In this document: piece by piece, positions 33,432 to 43,354 of the stretch | Position numbering within the stretch: position 1 is the stretch's first letter | Layout: each line of letters opens with the position of its first letter | NCBI GenBank assembly: GCA_037039685.1 | Contig: JAWNGF010000002.1 | Location: 6,634,001-6,698,000, forward strand | From: Ceratobasidium sp. AG-K | Taxonomy: Eukaryota > Basidiomycota > Agaricomycetes > Cantharellales > Ceratobasidiaceae | Direction: 5' to 3' | DNA length: 64,000 bases | Translations under genes and position numbers: made by a program | The notes under the pieces: model-generated | The model's input: only the letters and a program-made list of their open reading frames with translations | Told to the model about the DNA's origin: nothing | Database searches by the model: none

Positions 33432-34197
33432 ATGCCTGCTGTCACCCGCTCCACCATTGCCAACAACCTCACCCGCGTCCTCGAAGGACCTGCCTTTGCC
33501 ACGGCAAGGATCCTTGACTCCGGAGCTGCCCTCTACGTCTTCAAGAGGTCGCAACAAAGCTCTGGAAGGATGCACTTCAGGGCCTCGGACGATATCCTCC
33601 ACTCAGACCTGGGGGAATTCCAGTGGGTTGGGAAAAAAATGGCCGACACGCATGCAGCTCCTACGAAAGGACATATTCGTCTGTCGAGGGTGCGCCGCTT
33701 TCCAGGTCTCGGAGGTCGTCCTCCTCTCCACCCACATGCTCGGAGTGGTCGAATGGGGACAAGAAGGAGCATACTCGAGCGAGTGGGTACCAGGTTACGA
33801 CGGAAGGCAACCAACGCTCCAACCTAGATGGAACGATGCCTGGGATGCCAACTACGAAAAGGACCTGAGCGACTGGAGGATGGAGAGGGGCAGGTACCAG
33901 AAGGAAAAAATCGAATGGGAACCCTACTGGTGGAGGAAGGAGGAAACTGACGTGTCAGCATGGAAGGAGGCAGAGCCCAATGTGCGACAATGGGATAAGG
34001 AGTTTGTGGAGGCCCAGGAGAGGGTTTTGGACTGGTCCAAGGCGGACTGGACGAAGGAAGAGACTTGGGAAGAATGGGAGAAGTTCTCAGACAAACCAGG
34101 AAATACCGTTTTCAATCCCATCGATCTGACCTTGGAGGAGGAGGAGGGGTTGGAGGAGTATATGCTGAAAAAGGAAAAGGACTGTGCAGTGCAGTAG
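33432..34197 (+). CDS. Element C extra ORF after the chromodomain, function unknown
   Basis: An ATG at 33432 opens MPAVTRSTIANNLTRVLEG and continues in that frame to about 33640 (LGEFQWVGKKMAD). After an A7 run at about 33634-33640 the protein-like signal moves to another frame (LLRKDIFVCRGCAAFQVSEV) and goes on, very rich in Trp, Glu and Lys, to a TAG at 34195-34197. That second frame is also the one running from the chromodomain. Either a 1-nt indel or a frameshift at the A-run joins the halves. It has a CxxC pair but no domain I know. It occupies the position where envelope-like genes sit in some elements, but no signal peptide or membrane helix is visible. Duplicated at 38980-39745. Confidence 0.5.
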
Positions 34198-34239
34198 AGT
34201 CCGTTCAGGTCCCCCAAACGGACTCTTAGGGGGGAGTAA

Positions 34240-34695
34240 TGTTGTGAGCTAGCTCACTCCATCGGACTCGCCCGTCGTCTCGCCCGCCTGTCTCCTTCTT
34301 TACGTTACTTTCCCATTTCTGTTTGCCGCGTTGCCGCCTTCTTGTGGTTACTCTGTTACATTGTGTAACGCGGCTGTGCTTTGTACAAGTCATGTCTGTT
34401 CATACAGCATGACTCACATGGACACTCCTGACTGGTTGACTGCGTTGACTCATGTGGCTGCGCCTTGTATGACTCGGCCACTCTGTGAATATATATAGAG
34501 GACCAACAAGCCTGGAAACCCCAGCTTGTTTTGTCTCGTCAAAGCATCCCCTTTGAGTGACACTTAGAACCACCCCTACCCTCAAGAGCCTACAGACACT
34601 TAAGTGTGTTGCGGTTCAAGAGGTCACTTAGGACTTAGTGCTGTCCACTCTCTATCGCGGCTTGTCTCATAGCCACCAAGAAGAAGCTTACGACA
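34240..34695 (+). repeat. 3' LTR of element C
   Basis: 456 bp, preceded by the purine tract TTAGGGGGGAGTAA, followed by the CAGAC target duplication. Confidence 0.92.
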
Positions 34696-34700
34696 CAGAC

Positions 34701-35468
34701 GGACAGTCAGAACGAGCAAACCAAGTGGTTGAAATCTTTATCAGAGCTTTTGTCAACCATAGGCAAAACGACTGGGTGGCCCTGCTCCCTATGGCAGAAT
34801 TTGCGTACAACAATGGAATCCAAGCATCCACTGGCAAAACCCCTTTCCAAATCTGCCAAGGTTTTAACCCTAGAATGAACATCGGGGAAGAATCAGACTA
34901 TACTGTTCCTGAAGCTGATGCCCATGCGGAATTCCTGCTGAAAGGATACGACGAAGTCAAGGCCGCCCTCATCCTAGCAAATCAGTCCTACAAACACTAC
35001 TTTGATAAAGGAGCCAAAGAACCAGAAGAGATAAACCCTGGAGATAAAGTCTGGCTTAATCATCAAAACATATCCACAGACAGACCTTCAGTAAAACTCT
35101 CTCACAAAGTTTTAGGCCCTTACAAGGTACTGGAAAAAGTAGGGACTCACGCCTTTAGACTGGAGTTACCAAAATCAATGAAAGTTCATCCTGTCTTCCA
35201 TGTCATGCTGCTCAAGAAATTCCACTCTGATCCCCACAGCCGCGAACCTGCTCAACCACCCCCTATTGTCACACAAGATGGAGAAGAAGAATGGGAGGTT
35301 GAAGAGATCCTTAATTCCAAGAAAATCCGTCGCCAACTTCACTATTACGTTAAGTGGAAAGGGTACTCTCATGCAGACAACTCTTGGCAGTCAAAAGAAG
35401 ATCTCAAGAACACTCCTGAACTAGTTGATAAATTTCACAAACTCCATCCCACCGCGCCAGGCCCTTAG
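34701..35468 (+). pseudogene. Element B Pol, C-terminal part with chromodomain
   Basis: It continues the integrase in phase after element C (DGQSERANQVVEIFIRAF) and ends with a chromodomain (EEWEVEEILNSKKIRRQL, YYVKWKGYSHADNSW). Chromodomains of this kind steer integration to marked chromatin. Stop TAG at 35466-35468; a G-rich polypurine tract (AGGAGGGGGTAA) leads straight to the 3' LTR. Confidence 0.9.
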
Positions 35469-35478
35469 GAGGGGGTAA

Positions 35479-35892
35479 TGTCATGAGCTGACTAAGCTCA
35501 GACATTTTATTCTGATTTTATATCTTTTTTTCCGAACACTTTCCTTTTTTGGTACAATTGTCCTCTGGCACTTAACTTGTATCATGTGATGTATTTGTCT
35601 TTTCATTTGATATTGGTGATACTTCCGGAACTTCCAGAATGTCGAGTCATACCTCTTATCTTGCTTATCATCGGTTGTACTCGGCTTTCCCACACTGATA
35701 TATGATGACGTGGCCTTGATCTCACGTGTATATAAACCAGAGGTCAAGCCGGTTAACGACAAGGCTTGACCTCCTCTCCACTAGGACTTGCCTAATTCAA
35801 TCCTCTTACTTATCACCACTCCTTGGGTTCAAAGACTTATCTAAGTCGAACCCCTTAACCTTATATATACCTAATTAACCCAAGTCGGGACA
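35479..35892 (+). repeat. 3' LTR of element B
   Basis: 414 bp; one C shorter than the 5' LTR in the TATAAACC(C)AGAGG stretch. Followed by CGAAC (35893-35897) and then element A sequence. Confidence 0.92.
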
Positions 35893-35899
35893 CGAACGC

Positions 35900-38638
35900 T
35901 TGCAAGAACAAACCCGTGTCTTGATCGAAAATTGCGACCAACTTATTAAAATCCAAGAAAAACATCCTCGAAAGGTCAAAACCCTCATCAACAACAACAA
36001 ACGACAGTGGCGCACTATTGAAACCCTTAAAGACAAAGTCAAGGGCAAATACTGTCATCAAGCAGCAGAAGTGCGTATTCCTATTAACCAGGATTACCGC
36101 CTTCTAAGAGAATACCTGGATGAAGAAATCGCGGTGGGAAAGATTCGACCAAGCAAATCACCCATTGCATCACCTTGTTTTTTTGTCAAAAAACCAATCG
36201 ATCCAAAAAATCCAGGGGCAGTTTGCCAACTACGACTCGTTCAAGACCTCAGAGGAGTAAACGCCATTACAAAAGACGACAGATTCCCAATGCCCCTAAT
36301 GGAAGACCTCCTGGATAAAATCAAGGACGCAAAGATTTTCTCCAAGATTGATCTACGCATGGGTTTCAACAATATCAGAATTAGGGAAGGCGACGAATGG
36401 AAGACAGCTTTCAGAACAAAAGAAGGACTGTTCGAATACGTCGTCATGCCTTTCGGACTAAAGAACGCGCCCGCCATCTTCCAAAGATATATGAATCACA
36501 TTTTCCATGATCTTATCGACGTATGCGTCATAGTATACATTGACAACATCCTAGTCTTCTCTAAGGACAGAAGCCAACATACCGTGGATGTCAGAAAAGT
36601 ACTGAAGATCTTGCTGGAGGAAAATCTTTTTGCAAAGCTTCCAAAATGCGAATTCTTCGTCACCAAATTGACATATACTGGACTTGGAATCAGCGATTCA
36701 GGCATCTCTATGGAGGAAGAAAAAGTAAAGGCAATAAAGGAATGGAAGGAACCAAGAACGGTCAAGCAAGTTCAGGCATTCCTAGGATTTGCAAATTTTT
36801 ACCGAAGATTTGTACCGAATTTCAGCCGATTAGCAAAACCCCTGACAACCTTGACAAGAAAGGAGAACAAATGGGAATGGGGAAACGATCAGCAGGAAGC
36901 ATTTGTGGCCCTAAAAACAGAAATCAGCAAGGAACCCACTCTACGCCATCCAAACCCTGACAAACCGTTTTTCCTGGAAACAGACGCAAGTGGAGTAGCA
37001 ATGGGGGCAATCTTGTCGCAAAGGCAAGACGATGGCTACTTGCACCCTATTGCTTTCCTTTCAAAGTCTTTCAACGAGGCTCAACTCAACTACGACGTCC
37101 ACAATAAAGAACTTATGGCTATCATAGAATCTTTAACACATTGGAGGCTATACCTTGAAGGAACAAGGGACCCTATCACCATCTACACCGATCATAGGAA
37201 CCTACAATTCTGGAAGGAAGCAAGAATGTTCAACCGTCAACACGCAAGATGGCACCAATTGCTTGCTTCCTATAACTTTGACATCATATATCGCCCTGGC
37301 ATCCTATCATCAAAACCGGACCTGTTGTCAAGACGGTCAGACCATGAAGACATCCCGACGCCTGAACAAATTATGATATCTGTTGAAAGGTTCAAGGGAT
37401 TTATGGGACAGGTAGACACAAACATCATAGAAACTATCAAGGAGGCTCAGGAAACAGATGAAGGATTGGCACAAATCAAAGAAATCTGCAAATCAAGGGA
37501 AACGTTACCAAAAACCCTACAACACAGCGCAAAAGATTATGATTTCAAGGAGGGACTATTATGGTTCAAAGGAAGGATCTACGTGCCAGAGGATAAGGAA
37601 TCCAGACTGGCCATCATGCGAGTTCATCACGACTCAAAAATCGCAGGACACCAAGGACAGGCTAGAACACTGGAACTAATATCAAGAAGGTACTTCTGGC
37701 CAGGGATGAAGCAAAGCATAAACAGATACGTGGAGTCCTGCGAGACCTGCCAGCGGACAAAGGGATCGAAGTCAATAATCCCGATCAAGCCTCTGGAGAT
37801 TCCAAAAGGACAGTGGGAAGACATAGCGTTCGACTTCGTGGTGAAGTTACCAAAATCCAGAGGATCAGATAGCATCTTAGTAGTGGTGGACCGATTCTCA
37901 AGAATGGCGCACTTCATACCCTGCAAAGAATCTCACACGGCAAGCGACCTTGCAAATCTTTTCATCACAAATGTTTGGAAACTGCACAGTTTCCCAAAGA
38001 GCACGATCTCAGACCGAGGGACTACTTTCAATTCCAAACTTATGAAAGCCATTTATGAGAAAATTGGAACTAGCCCAGGTTTCAGTACTGCCTACCACCC
38101 CCAAACAGATGGAATAACGGAGAGAATCAATCAATGGATGGAAGGCTGGCTACAATCGTTCGTCAACTACCGGCAGGATGATTGGGCGGACTTATTACCG
38201 ATTGCGGAGTTCAGCTATAATCTACAGAAGCATTGCGTAACAGGTAGTTCCCCTTTCGAAATTGTCTACGGGAGGGAACCACTGTGGAACATCTCAGCGG
38301 AAGAATCAGTGGTTCCAGAAGCAAACAACATCACAGGAAAATGGCGTAAAATCCACGACGAAGCAATTGCATCTATGGAAACCCAAAGGCTCCCAGAAGA
38401 AGAGCCAAAGAGCAAGTACCAAGAAGGAGATCTAGTATGGCTACTTGGAAAGAACATTCAAACAAAAAGACCATCAAAGAAACTGGACAACAAAAAGCAC
38501 GGGCCATTTGTCGTGAAGCGACAGATAGGATCACATGCTTATGAGCTTGATCTGCTGGCAACAATGAGGGTACACCCTGTTTTCCACATCGATTTGCTCA
38601 GCCCTTACAAGGGAGACACCGAATTCAGCCGCAACTAA
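35900..38638 (+). pseudogene. Chimeric ORF made by the duplication junction (element A coiled coil fused to element C RT-RH-IN)
   Basis: 912 codons, open without a stop. The first 70 or so residues (LQEQTRVLIENCDQLIKIQE) come from the A coiled-coil ORF. At 36107/36108 it passes in frame into element C Pol at REYLDEEIAVGKIRP, inside the RT domain, and continues through RNase H and integrase to the TAA at 38636-38638. It lacks protease and the first part of RT and carries the YIDN change, so it is very unlikely to be active. It is a by-product of the rearrangement. Confidence 0.8.
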
Positions 38639-39787
38639 CCCCGACCACCGCCGATCATAACGGAAGAAGGAGAAGAAGAATATGAAGTAGAGAAGATCTT
38701 GGACTGGAAGGAGACAAAGGACGGCCTTTTTTACAGGGTCAGATGGAAGGGTTATGGAAGTGAAGAAGACACAGAACAAAGGGCGGAAGATTTTGGTCAC
38801 CTTTCAAGGATCATCAAGGACCTTCTACGCCGACACCCCGAAGCTCCCACGCCATCTAACTACGCTCCAGGGAAGATAAAAGGCAGGAGGAGTGAAACGG
38901 GTAGTGTCACTTGCAAAACTTGCTACTATTCCAAGAAACACCACCAACTCTACGCTTTAAATTTCTTTTGCCCTCTGCAATGCCTGCTGTCACCCGCTCC
39001 ACCATTGCCAACAACCTCACCCGCGTCCTCGAAGGACCTGCCTTTGCCACGGCAAGGATCCTTGACTCCGGAGCTGCCCTCTACGTCTTCAAGAGGTCGC
39101 AACAAAGCTCTGGAAGGATGCACTTCAGGGCCTCGGACGATATCCTCCACTCAGACCTGGGGGAATTCCAGTGGGTTGGGAAAAAAATGGCCGACACGCA
39201 TGCAGCTCCTACGAAAGGACATATTCGTCTGTCGAGGGTGCGCCGCTTTCCAGGTCTCGGAGGTCGTCCTCCTCTCCACCCACATGCTCGGAGTGGTCGA
39301 ATGGGGACAAGAAGGAGCATACTCGAGCGAGTGGGTACCAGGTTACGACGGAAGGCAACCAACGCTCCAACCTAGATGGAACGATGCCTGGGATGCCAAC
39401 TACGAAAAGGACCTGAGCGACTGGAGGATGGAGAGGGGCAGGTACCAGAAGGAAAAAATCGAATGGGAACCCTACTGGTGGAGGAAGGAGGAAACTGACG
39501 TGTCAGCATGGAAGGAGGCAGAGCCCAATGTGCGACAATGGGATAAGGAGTTTGTGGAGGCCCAGGAGAGGGTTTTGGACTGGTCCAAGGCGGACTGGAC
39601 GAAGGAAGAGACTTGGGAAGAATGGGAGAAGTTCTCAGACAAACCAGGAAATACCGTTTTCAATCCCATCGATCTGACCTTGGAGGAGGAGGAGGGGTTG
39701 GAGGAGTATATGCTGAAAAAGGAAAAGGACTGTGCAGTGCAGTAGAGTCCGTTCAGGTCCCCCAAACGGACTCTTAGGGGGGAGTAA

Positions 39788-40243
39788 TGTTGTGAGCTAG
39801 CTCACTCCATCGGACTCGCCCGTCGTCTCGCCCGCCTGTCTCCTTCTTTACGTTACTTTCCCATTTCTGTTTGCCGCGTTGCCGCCTTCTTGTGGTTACT
39901 CTGTTACATTGTGTAACGCGGCTGTGCTTTGTACAAGTCATGTCTGTTCATACAGCATGACTCACATGGACACTCCTGACTGGTTGACTGCGTTGACTCA
40001 TGTGGCTGCGCCTTGTATGACTCGGCCACTCTGTGAATATATATAGAGGACCAACAAGCCTGGAAACCCCAGCTTGTTTTGTCTCGTCAAAGCATCCCCT
40101 TTGAGTGACACTTAGAACCACCCCTACCCTCAAGAGCCTACAGACACTTAAGTGTGTTGCGGTTCAAGAGGTCACTTAGGACTTAGTGCTGTCCACTCTC
40201 TATCGCGGCTTGTCTCATAGCCACCAAGAAGAAGCTTACGACA
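39788..40243 (+). repeat. Duplicated copy of element C 3' LTR
   Basis: 456 bp, same sequence as 34240-34695, flanked downstream by CAGAC as in the left unit. Confidence 0.9.
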
Positions 40244-40248
40244 CAGAC

Positions 40249-41016
40249 GGACAGTCAGAACGAGCAAACCAAGTGGTTGAAATCTTTATCAGAGCTTTTG
40301 TCAACCATAGGCAAAACGACTGGGTGGCCCTGCTCCCTATGGCAGAATTTGCGTACAACAATGGAATCCAAGCATCCACTGGCAAAACCCCTTTCCAAAT
40401 CTGCCAAGGTTTTAACCCTAGAATGAACATCGGGGAAGAATCAGACTATACTGTTCCTGAAGCTGATGCCCATGCGGAATTCCTGCTGAAAGGATACGAC
40501 GAAGTCAAGGCCGCCCTCATCCTAGCAAATCAGTCCTACAAACACTACTTTGATAAAGGAGCCAAAGAACCAGAAGAGATAAACCCTGGAGATAAAGTCT
40601 GGCTTAATCATCAAAACATATCCACAGACAGACCTTCAGTAAAACTCTCTCACAAAGTTTTAGGCCCTTACAAGGTACTGGAAAAAGTAGGGACTCACGC
40701 CTTTAGACTGGAGTTACCAAAATCAATGAAAGTTCATCCTGTCTTCCATGTCATGCTGCTCAAGAAATTCCACTCTGATCCCCACAGCCGCGAACCTGCT
40801 CAACCACCCCCTATTGTCACACAAGATGGAGAAGAAGAATGGGAGGTTGAAGAGATCCTTAATTCCAAGAAAATCCGTCGCCAACTTCACTATTACGTTA
40901 AGTGGAAAGGGTACTCTCATGCAGACAACTCTTGGCAGTCAAAAGAAGATCTCAAGAACACTCCTGAACTAGTTGATAAATTTCACAAACTCCATCCCAC
41001 CGCGCCAGGCCCTTAG
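40249..41016 (+). pseudogene. Duplicated copy of element B Pol C-terminus
   Basis: Same sequence as 34701-35468: integrase C-terminal part and chromodomain. Here it follows the duplicated C LTR and has no upstream pol. Confidence 0.9.
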
Positions 41017-41026
41017 GAGGGGGTAA

Positions 41027-41441
41027 TGTCATGAGCTGACTAAGCTCAGACATTTTATTCTGATTTTATATCTTTTTTTCCGAACACTTTCCTTTTTTGG
41101 TACAATTGTCCTCTGGCACTTAACTTGTATCATGTGATGTATTTGTCTTTTCATTTGATATTGGTGATACTTCCGGAACTTCCAGAATGTCGAGTCATAC
41201 CTCTTATCTTGCTTATCATCGGTTGTACTCGGCTTTCCCACACTGATATATGATGACGTGGCCTTGATCTCACGTGTATATAAACCCAGAGGTCAAGCCG
41301 GTTAACGACAAGGCTTGACCTCCTCTCCACTAGGACTTGCCTAATTCAATCCTCTTACTTATCACCACTCCTTGGGTTCAAAGACTTATCTAAGTCGAAC
41401 CCCTTAACCTTATATATACCTAATTAACCCAAGTCGGGACA
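41027..41441 (+). repeat. Duplicated copy of element B 3' LTR
   Basis: 415 bp; same as 35479-35892 plus one C. Followed by CGAAC (41442-41446) and the continuation of element A. Confidence 0.9.
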
Positions 41442-41448
41442 CGAACGC

Positions 41449-41942
41449 TTGCAAGAACAAACCCGTGTCTTGATCGAAAATTGCGACCAACTTATTAAAA
41501 TCCAAGAAAAACATCCTCGAAAGGTCAAAACCCTCATCAACAACAACAAACGACAGTGGCGCACTATTGAAACCCTTAAAGACAAAGTCAAGGGCAAATA
41601 CTGTCATCAAGCAGCAGAAGTGCGTATTCCTATTAACCAGGATTACCGCCTTCTAAATCACCTTAATTCTATCGCACCCAATCCTTTTCAGTGGGACCAA
41701 GACCTCGACTCACACAGGAACAACACAGGGAACAACTTAGACTAGAGTCCCTAAAACTCTTTATTGAAGACGTTCATCGTAACTACATATATGAACAGTA
41801 CGACGAACTAGGAGTTATCAACGCGTTGTTTCTGGAGGACAAAAATCTTGAACTGATATTTTTGAGGAGTTTGCATATCATTAAAGACAGAAGGGTTTGG
41901 AGAAGAATCCGTGACATTTTGTACGGCCTTGGATCTCAATAA
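41449..41942 (+). pseudogene. Element A 5' coiled-coil ORF, last part
   Basis: This is the continuation of the ORF cut at 21710: LQEQTRVLIENCDQLI up to a TAG at 41745, with an overlapping frame to 41942 (KLFIEDVHRNYIYEQYDEL). It has the same layout as in element B at 22607-23418. Confidence 0.6.
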
Positions 41943-41966
41943 ATCTACCTTTTTCCCTGCTCCAAT

Positions 41967-43319
41967 ATGTCAAGAGCCCCATCACCTAGTCAAGGGGGAT
42001 TTACCCAAATTTCAGCAACATCTGGACCCAATGTAGTTGCACAGGCAATCAATGCCTTAATAGATGAAGTGCGAAAAATTAACGGTCACATTAATGCGTT
42101 AAATGGTATCACCTCTACCCTAGAATTGGGAATCGACAATAACATTGCAGACATTCATGCAATTCAAAATCAAACTGCACAAATTGCACCCCTTCACCAA
42201 TTAATGAATGCGGTATCTCAGTCACTTGCAAACATGGGTGCAACACCCTCTACCACCGCGTCAACAACCACCCCAGGATACAAACTCAAGATGCATCCCC
42301 CAGAGGAATTCTCTGGAGATGTAGATAAATTTGATGAGTTTAAGTCGCAATGTACTCTGTACATAAACCACACATCCCCACAAGCAACCACAGAACAAAA
42401 AATCACTTATATCATGGGTTATTGCAAAGGGCCTGCCTATGTATGGATGCAACCTGGAATTGATGTGGACACAGCAAGAAGGGGAGCAACAACTTGGCTA
42501 CACGACATGGACGAATTCTGGAACGAAATGCAAGCTAGGTTCGGTGATGTTCACAAAATCGACCGGTATAGACAATTATACAAGAAGTTGATCCAGAAGA
42601 ACTCTGTCCAAGACTATCTACGAGACTTTGTCACTTACTCATCGGTACTTGGGTACACCAATCGAGTACTTCGTGATGATTTCTATGACAGTCTTAAGGA
42701 TGAAATCAAGATGGCAATGGTGTCACAGAACTTTAAACCCCACGAAGCAACAAGGACATTCAACCAAGTTCGCAAAAGAGCCTTGGAAATAGATTCCACA
42801 ATGAATGCTATTAATGCACCAAAGAAGTCACAAAGCCCACAAACCAGTACCTCAAAACAAGCCACTTTCAAGACAAACCCAAGCGCTGCAAACACCTCAC
42901 TAGGTCCAAGATTCAATGTAAACGACCGTATCTTTATGTCAAAACCTACAGGGGGGGTACAATATGGCAAAATCTCAGGCATTACCAGAAACGCCAAGGG
43001 CCGCCCATTACCACAGATCTCCTGGGACGACGGGACAAAAGGAAATGTCCCTTTTGGAGCAATTCAAAAAGACACCCAAACCAGTGCCTTCAATGCTCCA
43101 ATTATTCAAACACCCAAATCGTCCACTCCTGCTAAGGACCCCAACGCAATGGATCTTGATGGGAAAGGAAAAGGACCAATGATTTGCTTCACTTGCGGTG
43201 GCAAAGGACACTCAGCAAGAGTCTGTCCTTCCAAGAACACAGCCTCGGGGTTTGAAGCTCAGATTGAAGAAATCTCTTCAGACATCGAATCGGGAAAAGA
43301 CGTCACCGAGGCTTATTAA
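41967..43319 (+). CDS. Element A Gag
   Basis: 450 codons from the ATG (MSRAPSPSQGGF), uninterrupted, with the same capsid-like segments and the CFTCGGKGHSARVCPSK knuckle as in B. About 95% similar to the B Gag by eye; the differences cluster in the linker before the knuckle. Confidence 0.88.
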   Translation: MSRAPSPSQGGFTQISATSGPNVVAQAINALIDEVRKINGHINALNGITSTLELGIDNNIADIHAIQNQTAQIAPLHQLMNAVSQSLANMGATPSTTASTTTPGYKLKMHPPEEFSGDVDKFDEFKSQCTLYINHTSPQATTEQKITYIMGYCKGPAYVWMQPGIDVDTARRGATTWLHDMDEFWNEMQARFGDVHKIDRYRQLYKKLIQKNSVQDYLRDFVTYSSVLGYTNRVLRDDFYDSLKDEIKMAMVSQNFKPHEATRTFNQVRKRALEIDSTMNAINAPKKSQSPQTSTSKQATFKTNPSAANTSLGPRFNVNDRIFMSKPTGGVQYGKISGITRNAKGRPLPQISWDDGTKGNVPFGAIQKDTQTSAFNAPIIQTPKSSTPAKDPNAMDLDGKGKGPMICFTCGGKGHSARVCPSKNTASGFEAQIEEISSDIESGKDVTEAY

Positions 43320-43354
43320 GGAGCCAAGTACTCGGTGATATATTAGCTAGTAAT

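Larger units (their letters stand above)
27465..34695 (+). mobile_element. Ty3/Gypsy chromodomain retrotransposon C, inserted in element B
   Basis: LTRs of 456 bp (27465-27920 and 34240-34695) with five substitutions; target duplication CAGAC at 27460-27464 and 34696-34700. It is a different family from A/B: different LTR, longer two-part gag, and an extra ORF after the chromodomain. Structure: LTR, primer site, gag (27950-29950), pol (29953 onward), chromodomain, extra ORF (33432-34197), polypurine tract, LTR. Confidence 0.93.
21711..35892 (+). mobile_element. Ty3/Gypsy chromodomain retrotransposon B, inserted in element A
   Basis: LTRs at 21711-22125 (415 bp) and 35479-35892 (414 bp), differing by one substitution and one C deletion. 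Target duplication CGAAC at 21706-21710 and 35893-35897. Gag is at 23446-24798; pol starts at 24834, is interrupted by element C at 27464 and finishes at 34701-35468. If C is removed, the B pol frame has 1133 codons, the same as A. Confidence 0.93.
30560..36107 (+). repeat. Tandem duplication, left unit (5548 bp)
   Basis: It starts within the RT region of element C and ends within the 5' coiled-coil ORF of element A. It so contains the C pol end, extra ORF and 3' LTR, the B pol end and 3' LTR, and a short piece of A. Each breakpoint carries TCTAA (30555-30559, 36103-36107, 41652-41656). Confidence 0.92.
36108..41656 (+). repeat. Tandem duplication, right unit (5549 bp)
   Basis: Same sequence as 30560-36107 as far as I can read, apart from one extra C in the B LTR (TATAAACCCAGAGG). 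It contains a C pol fragment (36108-38638), chromodomain and extra ORF (38639-39745), C 3' LTR copy (39788-40243), B pol end (40249-41016), B 3' LTR copy (41027-41441), and the start of A (41442-41656). It has no 5' LTR, gag or protease of its own, so it is not an independent insertion. Confidence 0.92.

Noticed and set aside
36108..40243. A second, independent insertion of element C
   Set aside because: It lacks 5' LTR, primer site, gag and protease, and both its ends match the left unit's flanks, so tandem duplication explains it.
39788..40243. A solo LTR of family C
   Set aside because: The flanking sequence is the same as around 34240-34695, including C pol upstream; it is part of the duplicated unit.
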